Under the pieces are notes generated by a model, which made no database searches, had not been told where the DNA came from, and was given only the letters and a program-made list of their open reading frames with translations. The position numbers were made by a program, and so were the translations under genes. 64,000 nt of DNA from an uncultured Chlorobiaceae bacterium (GTDB taxonomy: Bacteria; Bacteroidota; Chlorobiia; Chlorobiales; Chlorobiaceae): positions 62,001 to 126,000 of the forward strand of contig CAJEXW010000004.1 in the NCBI GenBank assembly GCA_903994525.1, read 5' to 3'. Below, one piece after another: positions 17,645 to 26,543 of the stretch (within the stretch, counting starts at the first letter, position 1; each line of letters opens with the position of its first letter).

Positions 17645-19030
17645 TCAGAGCATTTCAATGAAGGCATTGACGCGATTCTGCTCCTGCTCGTGCTGTAAAC
17701 CACCAAGCTCTAGCTCGTGAATGTAGGTAGGTATCCCTGTCTCACGCTTGATGATGTCAACGATCGGACGGGCAACAGCAGCCTGGGTGTTGCAGCCCCA
17801 GTTATGGATAAAAATGACACCGTCTGCCCTTGATTTTCTGATCTGCTCAATAGTCCAGTGAGCGCGTTTTTCTATGCTTTGCTCATAGGGATATTCAAGC
17901 GTGGTTTTAGCCAGATTGTAATATGGATCACCCTCTTCTTCAACAAGTGAGGTGCAATGGCTCCACTGATCATCACGGCCAACAACTATAGCACCAGCAT
18001 CTTCACTTCTGGAACCATTGATTCCTACACAGGAACCGAGAATAAAAATCCGCTTCGGATTATCAATGACCGCATGTCCTTTGACGCCATTCCTTACCCT
18101 TTCAGCTATGAATTTTTTTGCCTCTTTCAACACACTCAAGGATGCCTGAACATCCCCGTGAACTTCGAGATTACCAAGTGCAACAAGTGATGCCCTGTCT
18201 GCGCTGTTCGTGGGAGGAACATCGGCAGACCACCATAATTCGGCCAATTCCGTACCAAGTCTTCTGCCTTCGTTATGGAGCTGGATTGCTTTGGTAACAT
18301 CCTCTTCAGTAGTTACCCTTCCGGTCACTTCATCAAGCGTACCAACCAGTCTGCGCAGATTCTGGGCGAAATACTCAATTGCCCATGGTTTGTCTGCCTG
18401 ATATCGGAGTGGATAGTCAACGTTAAAAAGCTTGACATCCTTTTTGGGGCCATGCCGGTGAGCTTCAACCCCGTATGAGACATCTGAACAACGAAGAACT
18501 GTATAGGGCGCTATGACATCAATACGCAAGTCACCTTCCTGAACATGCTCATAACCGCCGGTTTGACACGCTTCAAAACTCATGTCATGAAAGGCTTTCT
18601 CTTTAGATTTACGTCGTCTCAGGTTTGCCTTGTTGATATCATTGCCATGCTCCAGACCACCATACCATTGGTTAACAAGGCCAGGTCTCAACGCTATGGT
18701 ATCGGCTGCCGTATAGGGATCTACCGCTTGGCCACCTTGAATAAAGGCAATACTTTTACCCCGGTCCTTTGCCTTTTCCATACGATCACTGAAAGTGAGA
18801 CCGAGATAGTGGGTCTTCAGTGATGTCGGCAACGTTTCATCCCGACTGGCACGATTACCCTGATAGAGATTGACTTCAAACGATCCGGGATATTTCTCCG
18901 GGCCTTCGACGGTCAAATAGTGCCATATCTCTTCGGGTGTGACAACACTTCCATCATTGAAAGTGATATTGTCGCTCTCAAGAAACTTCTCTTTATTGTC
19001 TTCTGAATATCTGAACAGTTGCGTTCCCAT
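17645..19030 (-). CDS. BcrB/HgdA-like reductase subunit, tandem copy 2
   Basis: This 461-residue protein is nearly the same as the product of 19106-20491 along its whole length, so the two are recent tandem duplicates. Conserved features are EACQTGGYEH, VLRCSDVSYGVEAHRHG, FILGSCVGIN, IVVGRDDQWSHC, FIHNWGCNTQA and the terminal NRVNAFIEML. The extra cysteines relative to the 14861 paralogue (EACQ, WSHC) are shared by the pair. The most visible differences between duplicates are near GLEHGNDI and in the last 25 residues before the terminus. The gene order activator, BcrB, BcrB, BcrC, BcrB implies one operon from leader B. Confidence 0.87.
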   Translation of the reverse strand: MGTQLFRYSEDNKEKFLESDNITFNDGSVVTPEEIWHYLTVEGPEKYPGSFEVNLYQGNRASRDETLPTSLKTHYLGLTFSDRMEKAKDRGKSIAFIQGGQAVDPYTAADTIALRPGLVNQWYGGLEHGNDINKANLRRRKSKEKAFHDMSFEACQTGGYEHVQEGDLRIDVIAPYTVLRCSDVSYGVEAHRHGPKKDVKLFNVDYPLRYQADKPWAIEYFAQNLRRLVGTLDEVTGRVTTEEDVTKAIQLHNEGRRLGTELAELWWSADVPPTNSADRASLVALGNLEVHGDVQASLSVLKEAKKFIAERVRNGVKGHAVIDNPKRIFILGSCVGINGSRSEDAGAIVVGRDDQWSHCTSLVEEEGDPYYNLAKTTLEYPYEQSIEKRAHWTIEQIRKSRADGVIFIHNWGCNTQAAVARPIVDIIKRETGIPTYIHELELGGLQHEQEQNRVNAFIEML

Positions 19031-19105
19031 AAGTGAGCCCCTTATTTAATCAATGAATTTGTCATTATACAGGCATCACCCACAGATGCCCATTTTTGCT
19101 TAACC

Positions 19106-20491
19106 CTACAACATTTCAATGAAAGCATTGACACGATTCTGTTCCTGCTCATGCTGCAGACCATGAAGGTCGCGCTCCTGTATATAGGTTGGAATACCAA
19201 TCTCACGTTTGATCACATCAAGAATCGGCCGGGCCACGGCTGCTTGGGTATTGCAGCCCCAGTTATGGATAAAAATGACACCGTCTGCCCTTGATTTTTT
19301 TATCTGCTCAATAGTCCATTGAGCGCGTTTTTCTATGCTTTGCTCGTAGGGATATTCAAGAGTATATTTTGCAAGATTGTAGAATGGATCACCCTCTTCT
19401 TCAACAAGCGTTGAGCAATGACTCCACTGGTCATCCTTGCCGACAACAATGGCTCCGGAATCTTCACTCCTTGCAGTATTGATTCCTACACAGGAGCCAA
19501 GAATAAATATCCTCTTTGGATTATCGGGAACAGCATGTCCTTTGACACCATTTTTCACCCGCTCGGCTATGAACTTTTTCGCCTCTTTAAGGACGCTCAA
19601 TGAGGCACGGACATCCCCATGATTATCCAGATTCCCAAGGCCGACAAGAGAGGCTCTGTCAGCACTGTTTGTTGGAGGAACATCTGTTGACCACCATAAT
19701 TCTGAGAGTTCTGTTCCAAGTCTTCGCCCTTCATTATGGAGTTTAATGGATGCCAATAGATCCTCTTCACTGGTCGTTCTCCCTGTTACTTCATCAAGCG
19801 TACCAACCAATTTCCGCAGATTCTGGGCAAAATATTCGATTGCCCAAGGCTTGTCGGCCTGATGCCGGAGTGGATAGTCAACATTGATCAGCTTTACATT
19901 TTTGTTTGGGCCATGGCGGTGAGCTTCAACTCCGTAGGAGACATCCGAGCAACGAAGAACGGTGAATGGTGCTATGACATCAACACGCAAATTGCCAGCC
20001 TGGATATGCTCATACCCACCGGTCTGACATGCCTCGAAACTCATATCGTGAAATGCTTTCTCTTTTAATTCCTTACGGCGAAGAAACTCTTTATTGATAT
20101 CATTTCCATGGACTAGGTCACGGTTCCATTGGTTCACAAGACCTGGCCTGAGAGCAATAGTATCGGCTGCCGTATAAGGATCGACCGCCTGACCTCCCTG
20201 AATAAAGGCGATACTTTTGCCCCTGTCTTTTGCTTTCTCCATACGATCACTGAAGGTAAGACCGAGATAGTGGGTCTTCAATGATGTCGGCAACGTCTCA
20301 TCACGGCTGTTCCGATTGCCCTGATAGAGGTTGACTTCAAACGATCCTGGATATTTTTTCGGGCCTTCGACGGTCAAATAGTGCCAAATTTCTTCGGATG
20401 TGACAACACTTCCGTCGTTAAAAGTGATATTCTCACTCTCAAGAAACTTCTCTTTATGTTCTTCTGAATATCTGAATAACTGCTTGCCCAT
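19106..20491 (-). CDS. BcrB/HgdA-like reductase subunit, tandem copy 1
   Basis: This 461-residue subunit comes directly after the activator gene (85-base spacer). It has the family cysteines in LRCSDVSY, LGSCVGIN and NWGCNTQ, plus EACQTGG, a VVGKDDQWSHC strand and the NRVNAFIEML terminus. Members of this fold accept electrons from the activator and use them at an iron-sulfur cluster for difficult two-electron reductions or dehydrations. The twin gene downstream raises the possibility of a BcrB-BcrB dimer or of alternative partners for one BcrC-like chain. Confidence 0.87.
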   Translation of the reverse strand: MGKQLFRYSEEHKEKFLESENITFNDGSVVTSEEIWHYLTVEGPKKYPGSFEVNLYQGNRNSRDETLPTSLKTHYLGLTFSDRMEKAKDRGKSIAFIQGGQAVDPYTAADTIALRPGLVNQWNRDLVHGNDINKEFLRRKELKEKAFHDMSFEACQTGGYEHIQAGNLRVDVIAPFTVLRCSDVSYGVEAHRHGPNKNVKLINVDYPLRHQADKPWAIEYFAQNLRKLVGTLDEVTGRTTSEEDLLASIKLHNEGRRLGTELSELWWSTDVPPTNSADRASLVGLGNLDNHGDVRASLSVLKEAKKFIAERVKNGVKGHAVPDNPKRIFILGSCVGINTARSEDSGAIVVGKDDQWSHCSTLVEEEGDPFYNLAKYTLEYPYEQSIEKRAQWTIEQIKKSRADGVIFIHNWGCNTQAAVARPILDVIKREIGIPTYIQERDLHGLQHEQEQNRVNAFIEML

Positions 20492-20576
20492 GTAAACCCT
20501 CCTTCTTAATAAGACTGTTTCGTACTGTTTTTACCTGTTGCAAACCCTCTTGTAGATCATTTCAAACGCATCCTGA

Positions 20577-21389
20577 TTAAGCTGCCCATAATCCCTCTTT
20601 TTTCGCAAAGCTGCGGGCAAGAACGGCAGCACCCAGAGCACCGATAAGCTGAGGGTCAATTTCTGGACGAACAATTGTGACTTTCAATGCCTGTTCGATG
20701 GCACTTTTCATACCGCTGTTCTTTGCCACACCACCTGAAAAAAAGACATCACTGGTAATGCCAACTCTTGAGAAAAGCCCGGCAATACGATTGGCTATCG
20801 AATGATGAATGCCATTGAGAATGTTTTCAGGCTTTTCACCTCGCGCAATAAGAGAAATGGTTTCTGACTCCGCAAAAACCGTGCAAGTGCTGCTCATTGG
20901 TACTGTATCCGTAGCCGAAAGAGCTATGGCTCCCAAATCCTCAAGTTTTACCTTGAAAACCTCTGCCATCACCTCAAGAAAGCGACCAGTACCGGCTGCG
21001 CATTTGTCGTTCATAGCAAAATCGACAACGGCTCCATTTTCATCAATGCGTATCGCCTTACAATCCTGTCCGCCCATATCAATGATGGTGCGTACGGTCG
21101 GGTGCAGGTAGTTCGCGCCTTTGGCATGACAGGTAATTTCAGTCACGGCCTTGTTTGCGTAGGGCGCAGAGACGCGACCATAACCGGTTCCAACGATATA
21201 GGTCAGATCTTCCTTTTTCAATCCAGCAGCATCCAATGCAAGGTTCAAGGCACTCAAACCACTTTCAACCGAATTCACGCCACTCTTCAGAAGACCTGTG
21301 GCAAAAATTTCGCCATCTTTCAGAATCACTGCTTTTGCCGCCAGAGAACCGACATCAACACCTGCAAAAAAATTCTCGCTTAAAGACAT
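20577..21389 (-). CDS. ATP-dependent activator of the HgdC/BcrA/BadF family
   Basis: The 270-residue protein has the ASKHA-fold ATPase motifs GVDVGSLAAKAV (residues 10-21), IIDMGGQDCKAI (about 102-113) and FFSGGVAKNSGM. Cysteines at 130 (NDKCAAGTGR) and 169 (SSTCTVFAESE) bind a [4Fe-4S] cluster shared between two monomers. It hydrolyses ATP to push electrons to very low potential into the BcrB/BcrC-type partner. It is the first gene after leader B and the only intact activator in the window, so it probably serves all reductase subunits here, including the one in cassette 1 whose own activator is truncated. The electron donor (ferredoxin or flavodoxin) is not encoded nearby. Confidence 0.92.
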   Translation of the reverse strand: MSLSENFFAGVDVGSLAAKAVILKDGEIFATGLLKSGVNSVESGLSALNLALDAAGLKKEDLTYIVGTGYGRVSAPYANKAVTEITCHAKGANYLHPTVRTIIDMGGQDCKAIRIDENGAVVDFAMNDKCAAGTGRFLEVMAEVFKVKLEDLGAIALSATDTVPMSSTCTVFAESETISLIARGEKPENILNGIHHSIANRIAGLFSRVGITSDVFFSGGVAKNSGMKSAIEQALKVTIVRPEIDPQLIGALGAAVLARSFAKKEGLWAA

Positions 21390-21490
21390 TTTATCATACT
21401 CCCGTTTTTAGATTAAATAAAAATAATGAACACTATTATATTATAGCCACTTAAAATCACTATGAGCTGCAACTTGATTCGAATATTTCA

Positions 21491-21526
21491 AAAACAAAAA
21501 CCGACTCTTTGACCATCAGAATCGGC
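21491..21526 (-). terminator. Attenuator-type terminator, leader B
   Basis: Stem CCGACTCT/AGAATCGG (one mismatch) encloses a TTGACCATC loop identical to leader E. On the minus strand it is followed by GGTTTTTGTTTTTG. Its position before the first gene suggests attenuation. Confidence 0.65.
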
Positions 21527-21763
21527 TTTCATATATATACTTGTGGTTATGATCAAGCGCTACATTCGAGCAATAATTTTGATGTTTGATTTTTTGAGAA
21601 ACCAACAACAAAAAAGAATTAACATGACATTCAATTTAACCGGCTGCATTCAAAGAATATTTTACAAAAAGCTTGATAACAATATATTTTGACTTCATGC
21701 CTTTAAGATCGCAAATGAAATAAAATTTTGAAATCCCGTTTAAACGGCATATTGCATACCATA
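21491..21763 (-). promoter_or_regulatory. Conserved leader, copy B (activator operon)
   Basis: The dyad element at 21763-21732 reads ATGGTATGCAATATGCC, then CCGTTTAAACGG, then GATTT on the minus strand. About 200 bases later come an ACTTG/CAAG hairpin (21540-21558) and a terminator-like stem (21502-21526). The activator start is 100 bases beyond. A mid-leader block (AACAAC followed about 10-15 bases on by GACAT, plus-strand reading) is shared with copies A and E. Confidence 0.65.
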
Positions 21764-21935
21764 AACAAGTGACGTTCCGCCCCAAAAGAAAACACATCCA
21801 TAAAGTTTATATATCCCAAACTTTGAAATGAAGGCGCATACAGCAGACTACCCTTCGGCGGAGCTACAGGGTAGTCGTTCATGTTTGGCAATTCTTTCAC
21901 AATGCACAGCTTCGATGGATATATCCTATAGCGAT

Positions 21936-22510
21936 TCATAGCATCTCAATAAAGGCACTTACCCGATTGTGCTCCTGCTCGTGCTGCAAGCCGAATTCGC
22001 TCTCGTGTATATAGGTTGGTATTCCAGTCTCACGTTTGATAACATCGACAATCGCTCTGGAAACCGAGGCCTGTGTATTGCAACCCCATCAGCTCTGGAT
22101 CTCTTGATCTGTTCAATTGTCCAACGCGCCCTCTCTTCAATGCCCTGCTCATAAGGATAGTTCAGTGTCGCTTTTGCAAGATTATAGAATGGATCTCCCT
22201 CTTCATCGACAAGAGCATTGACGGTGCTCCAGCCATCATCCTTGCCAACAACTATTGCACCATCGACTTCACTTCTGGCATTGTTCACGCCAACGCAAGA
22301 TCCAAGAATGAATAATCTCTTGGGGTTATCAGGAACTCCATGCCCCTTTACTCCATTTTCAACTCGTTCAACAAGGTACTTTTTCGCCTCTTTGAGCACA
22401 CTCAGGGACGCTTTTGTATCACCATATTCGAGATGTCCAAGCGAGGAAAGTGTCTGACGATCATCACTGTTTGTCGGGGGAACATCAGCCGACCACCAGA
22501 GAGTTTCTCC
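21936..22510 (-). pseudogene. BcrB-like pseudogene, 5'-truncated and frameshifted
   Basis: The homology starts abruptly at about 22510 (LWWSADVPPTNSDDRQ), so roughly the first 260 codons are missing. It continues through FILGSCVGVNNARSE and VVGKDDGW to RSRADG. There a small deletion removes the VIFIHN segment and shifts the frame. The other frame then reads WGCNTQASVSRAIVDVIKRE down to NRVSAFIEML and a stop at 21936-21938. It lies at the far end of cassette 2, behind the HMA gene, and is a further decayed relative of the 17645/19106 genes. Confidence 0.88.
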
Positions 22511-22578
22511 TTAATGTTTTTGAATGAAAAGTAAGATGACAACCCGTTTCAGCAACAAATAGATAGCGTTCACTATCG

Positions 22579-22818
22579 CTACGTCAATACAGCATGAAAC
22601 CCGACGTTGCTCATGGCATTTTTCAGATGTTGCAGACCAATTCGGGCATCGTCAAAGCATACCGTCACCGTTTTTGTCAGCACATTCACCTTGACACCAC
22701 GAACGTCGGCAATCTCTTCCAAAGCCAAACCAACAATCTCGGCACACTCTTTTGATGCGATAGTAGGAACTGACCACTCCACTTCCCGAAACTCTTTATA
22801 CGTACATGCACACGCCAT
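22579..22818 (-). CDS. Small HMA-type metal-binding protein lacking CxxC
   Basis: The 79-residue protein fits the heavy-metal-associated (MerP/CopZ) ferredoxin-like fold: WSVPTIASKECAEIVGLALEEI, then VRGVKVNVLTKTVTVCFDD and LKNAMSNVGFHAVLT. The loop that normally reads MxCxxC is IASKECAE, with only one Cys. The N-terminus has a separate MACACT cluster that could supply thiols. It lies 27 bases after an exporter gene in cassette 2. A carrier for a metal or a metal-containing cofactor is plausible; copper-chaperone activity should not be assumed. Confidence 0.7.
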   Translation of the reverse strand: MACACTYKEFREVEWSVPTIASKECAEIVGLALEEIADVRGVKVNVLTKTVTVCFDDARIGLQHLKNAMSNVGFHAVLT

Positions 22819-22844
22819 AATCCTGATTCCCGTTTATTATTGGT

Positions 22845-24731
22845 TTAGAGAAATTCGAACTCAGAACACTCCGCTTCAACCGATACCGTGCCGTTTTGCT
22901 GCACTTCTGTCCGCTGATTCGATGACATTCTCCAGTAAAATCCTTGTTGCGCCAGCAGCTCTGCATGAGTACCTCGCTCAGTTACTTCACCGTGATTAAT
23001 CACCAAAATCTGATCAGCACCTCGAATGGTGCTCAGCCGATGCGCAATCACAAAACTGGTACGACCGTCCATCAAGCGATGCATCGCCTCCTGGATATGT
23101 TTCTCCGTTCGAGTATCCACACTACTGGTTGCCTCATCCAGAATAAGAATGGCTGGATCCGCAAGAATTGCCCGTGCTATAGCAAGCATTTGCCGCTGCC
23201 CATGGCTAAAATTACTGCCGCGTTCAGAAAGGAGTGTGTCGTAGCCAAGCGGCAAGAGATGAATAAAAGTATCGGCATTCGAGAGGCGAGCAGCCTCAAC
23301 AATCTCTTCGTCGGTAGCATCAAGACGACCGTAGCGGATGTTTTCTTTGACTGTTCCAGAAAAGAGAAAGGTATCCTGCAGCACAATGCCAAGTTGCCGG
23401 CGCAGCTCAACCTTCGGAATATTACTGATATCTCGCCCGTCAATCTGAATAGTTCCACTGTCGGTCTCGTAAAACCGAGTTAGAAGATTGACGATAGTGG
23501 TTTTCCCTGCACCGGTTGTACCAATCAATGCGATCGTCTCTCCAGGAAGGGCATGAAGGCTGACCTCCCTGAGAACTGGCACCTCTTTTTGATAGGAAAA
23601 GCAGACTCGGTCAAAGCGCACATCACCTTTGATGGTCTGGAGCCGTTCAACATGGTGCGCATCTACCTCAGGAGTTTCATCAATAACTTCAAAGACTCGC
23701 TCTGCTCCCGCCATGGCTGACTGGAGCAGATTGTAAAGAATCGCAATTTCGTTCATTGGGCGTCCGAATTGCCGCGTGTAGCTGATGAACATTGCAATAA
23801 CACCAACCGTCGCCATACCATAAATAGCCATTAAACCACCAACACCCGCGACAATCGCGTAGGCTGTGTTATGTATGGTATTCATCATCGGTCCTGTCAG
23901 CCCGCTAAAACTCTGCGCCTTGATTCCTGCATCACGAAACTCCTCGTTGACCACATCAAACTGCGTGGTAAATGCCTTCTCCTGACCATAAGCTTTAACC
24001 ACTTTCTGCACGCCAATTGTCTCTTCCATAAATCCGTAGAGCCGACCCAATGCTGCCTGTTGGGCACGAAACCTGACGCGCGTTTTAGCGGCAAGCCAGC
24101 GATTACCAAGTATGGTCAGCAATGAAATGGTAACGACACTAACTGCCGCCAATCTTGGATTGATAACGAACATGGCAATTGCCACACCGACGGTACTCAG
24201 TGAACCCGAAACCATCTGCGCTACGCAGTTGCTCAACACTTGATTAATGTTTTCAACGTCTGAGGTCAACCGACTCATCAGCTCTCCATGAATACGCTTG
24301 TCAAAAAAATTGAGCGGCAAATGCAGCAACTTACTGAACAGATCTGCACGCAGATCTCGCATGGTACGCTGTGCTGCACCTGCCATCACATAACTTTGCA
24401 GCAGATTGAGGGAGCCGCTGCCAGCATAGACAAGAAGCATCAGCAAGAGAATTCGTGGAAGACCAATCAGGTTGCGTGGAACAACATAACCATCAATAAC
24501 ACGCCCAAGCAGAATAGGACCAGCAAGATCCAAGCACACCGTACCAACAACCATCAAGGCTGTCAGAATCAATGAACGTTTCTGCCGACGCAGATAAAAC
24601 CAGACACGAAGAAGCGTTTCCAACGTTTTTTGGGGACGTTGCACTTCGCTATAGGATTGAGCGTGACCAAACCGACCCATAAGGGCTGGTGCCGCTGCTG
24701 CTTGCGATTTCTCTTGAACGTTAGTGGCCAC
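22845..24731 (-). CDS. Heterodimeric ABC exporter, catalytic half (cassette 2)
   Basis: This is a 628-residue half-exporter with a six-helix membrane domain (residues ~50-345) and an NBD with GTTGAGKTT, NFSHGQRQ, LILDEATSS and IAHRLST, all catalytic residues present. A poorly conserved C-terminal tail of about 25 residues follows the NBD. It overlaps the partner gene by 11 bases. The cassette 1 catalytic half has the same DEATSSVDTRTE sequence, suggesting that the exporter pairs of cassettes 1 and 2 derive from one ancestral pair. Confidence 0.9.
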   Translation of the reverse strand: MATNVQEKSQAAAAPALMGRFGHAQSYSEVQRPQKTLETLLRVWFYLRRQKRSLILTALMVVGTVCLDLAGPILLGRVIDGYVVPRNLIGLPRILLLMLLVYAGSGSLNLLQSYVMAGAAQRTMRDLRADLFSKLLHLPLNFFDKRIHGELMSRLTSDVENINQVLSNCVAQMVSGSLSTVGVAIAMFVINPRLAAVSVVTISLLTILGNRWLAAKTRVRFRAQQAALGRLYGFMEETIGVQKVVKAYGQEKAFTTQFDVVNEEFRDAGIKAQSFSGLTGPMMNTIHNTAYAIVAGVGGLMAIYGMATVGVIAMFISYTRQFGRPMNEIAILYNLLQSAMAGAERVFEVIDETPEVDAHHVERLQTIKGDVRFDRVCFSYQKEVPVLREVSLHALPGETIALIGTTGAGKTTIVNLLTRFYETDSGTIQIDGRDISNIPKVELRRQLGIVLQDTFLFSGTVKENIRYGRLDATDEEIVEAARLSNADTFIHLLPLGYDTLLSERGSNFSHGQRQMLAIARAILADPAILILDEATSSVDTRTEKHIQEAMHRLMDGRTSFVIAHRLSTIRGADQILVINHGEVTERGTHAELLAQQGFYWRMSSNQRTEVQQNGTVSVEAECSEFEFL

Positions 24732-26475
24732 TATAAATTAACACCCCATTTTCAGTCTGTGAATCATAAATTTCCCGATATACTTCACACGCATCAAGAA
24801 GCTCATAATGAGTTCCCTGCGCAATAATTTCACCATTATCAAGAACAAGAATCTTATCTGCATGCAACACTGAACTGATACGTTGAGCCACAATAAACCT
24901 CGTTTGCTGAGAACTGTTTCGCTCAAGGGCTTCCTGAATCATCCCTTCAGTACGAACATCCACTGCACTGGTACTGTCATCAAGAATCAGCACCGATGGC
25001 TGCACAAGCAATGCACGGGCAATGGCCAGCCGTTGCTTTTGACCTCCTGAAAGGTTCACCCCGCGTTGCCCTACAAGAGCCTCATATCCATCAGGCAGGT
25101 TGCGAATAAACTCATCGGCCTGCGCATTTTTTGCGGCATTTGATAATTTCTCGAACGACGCATCCGGCTCTCCAAGACGGATATTATTTTTAATCGTGGC
25201 GCTAAAAAGGATCGATTCCTGAAGGGCAATACCTACATGACGGCGCAGCTCTTCTTCAGGAATTTTGCGCACATCCACGCCATCCAACGTCACACTGCCC
25301 TGACAAACATCATAAAAACGCGGAATCAGTTGCACCAGTGTTGACTTGCCAGAACCCGTTGCCCCAAGAATAGCAACCGTCTGACCCGGTTCAGCCTCAA
25401 AGCTGATATTCTTCAACACCAGATCAGGGTTTGTTGGTGAGTAGTTGAAACTCACCTTATCGAACACAACCTTGCCCAATGGACGAAACGGAAACTGCTT
25501 CTGTTGAGTCGGAGTCGTCAACATCGGCTCATTTTCGAGAAGTTCAAGAACCCGACGTGCCGAAGCCTGAGCGGTCGAAATCTGTATGGTCAACGTGCTG
25601 AACATCATCAGAGTAATGACGGCTTGTCCGAGATAATTGATAAATGCGACAAGCTCACCAACACGCATTCCACCGGTTTCAACCTGCCCAGCCCCAATCC
25701 ATAAGGCTGCAACAACGCCAACGTTCAAGGTCAACATCATCACCGGAGTAGTCCGTGAACTCATCCGCACAGCATCCGTCATCCGCTGAATCAGCGTATT
25801 ATTCGCCAAGGCAAAACGGGCAGATTCATGCGCGGAACGAGCAAATGCCTTGACCACACGAACTCCGGCAAGATTCTCCTGCATCACACTGTTTATTCCA
25901 TCCAAACCCTCCTGCACCTGGCGATACAAGGGAAATGTCTTTCGGATAATCATGGTCAGCGCAATGGTCAGGGCTGGCAATATCACGATAAAAATCAATC
26001 CCAGTCTTGGGCTGATCACTGCCGCCATCACCAGACTTCCAACCAGGAGAAGAGGCATTCGCACCATTCCACGCATCATCATCATAACCATCTCTTGCAC
26101 CTTGTTGACATCGCTGGTCAACCGGGTAATCAGTGCTCCCGTTTCAAGAGTATCGAGATTTCCAAAAGAGAGGGTTTGCACCTTGCGAAACAGGGCTGCA
26201 CGTAGATCGCCGCCAAGCCCGTAAGCTGCCCGAACAGCAAAATATCCACAACCTAAACCGCTAAGGCCAGCAAGAGCCATAAAACAGAGCATCAAGAGAG
26301 CCGTACTAAGAACCATCCATATATCGGAACGAGCAACGCCATAATCAATAATGCGTTGTATCAGGCGCATTTGTGATAAGTCGAGCGCTACTTCAGCAAG
26401 CATCAGGATCGGTGCAAGAGCTGCAAAATGCCAATGCGGCCTCAAGAATTTGAATAACTTCAGTAAGGCTTGCAT
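24721..26475 (-). CDS. Heterodimeric ABC exporter, degenerate half (cassette 2)
   Basis: The 584-residue protein has a six-helix membrane domain and an NBD with GATGSGKST and NLSGGQKQ. It has LILDDSTSAVDV at Walker B (Asp in place of Glu) and VAQRISS at the H-loop (Gln in place of His). This is the same double substitution as in the 5905-7686 protein. Together with the 22845-24731 product it forms an asymmetric exporter. It comes 68 bases after the second binding-protein gene. Confidence 0.9.
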   Translation of the reverse strand: MQALLKLFKFLRPHWHFAALAPILMLAEVALDLSQMRLIQRIIDYGVARSDIWMVLSTALLMLCFMALAGLSGLGCGYFAVRAAYGLGGDLRAALFRKVQTLSFGNLDTLETGALITRLTSDVNKVQEMVMMMMRGMVRMPLLLVGSLVMAAVISPRLGLIFIVILPALTIALTMIIRKTFPLYRQVQEGLDGINSVMQENLAGVRVVKAFARSAHESARFALANNTLIQRMTDAVRMSSRTTPVMMLTLNVGVVAALWIGAGQVETGGMRVGELVAFINYLGQAVITLMMFSTLTIQISTAQASARRVLELLENEPMLTTPTQQKQFPFRPLGKVVFDKVSFNYSPTNPDLVLKNISFEAEPGQTVAILGATGSGKSTLVQLIPRFYDVCQGSVTLDGVDVRKIPEEELRRHVGIALQESILFSATIKNNIRLGEPDASFEKLSNAAKNAQADEFIRNLPDGYEALVGQRGVNLSGGQKQRLAIARALLVQPSVLILDDSTSAVDVRTEGMIQEALERNSSQQTRFIVAQRISSVLHADKILVLDNGEIIAQGTHYELLDACEVYREIYDSQTENGVLIYSGH

Positions 26476-26543
26476 AAAAACTTCATCGTTTTAGAGAAAA
26501 TTAGAGCCTGAATAGTGGGGTCGTTCGACTTGATCAATATTTA

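Noticed and set aside
16390-17706. Longer BcrC-like start at 17706
   Set aside because: The extra 37 residues overlap the end of the preceding gene and are not family-like; the ATG at 17595 has a ribosome site and the expected N-terminus.
14861-20491. Benzoyl-CoA reductase or 2-hydroxyglutaryl-CoA dehydratase by name
   Set aside because: No CoA ligase, CoA transferase, ring-hydrolysis or fermentation gene is present, and key cysteine contexts differ, so only the family can be stated.
21732-21763. Sigma-54 promoter (GG-N10-GC) within the dyad element
   Set aside because: Copies B, C and E fit GG-N10-GC, but A and F have AC and D has CA at the -12 position, while pairing is kept in all. No enhancer-binding protein gene was seen in the window.
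21703-21939. Small minus-strand gene (78 codons) between leader B and the BcrB pseudogene
   Set aside because: It runs straight through the conserved leader dyad, has no recognisable domain, and is best explained as chance.
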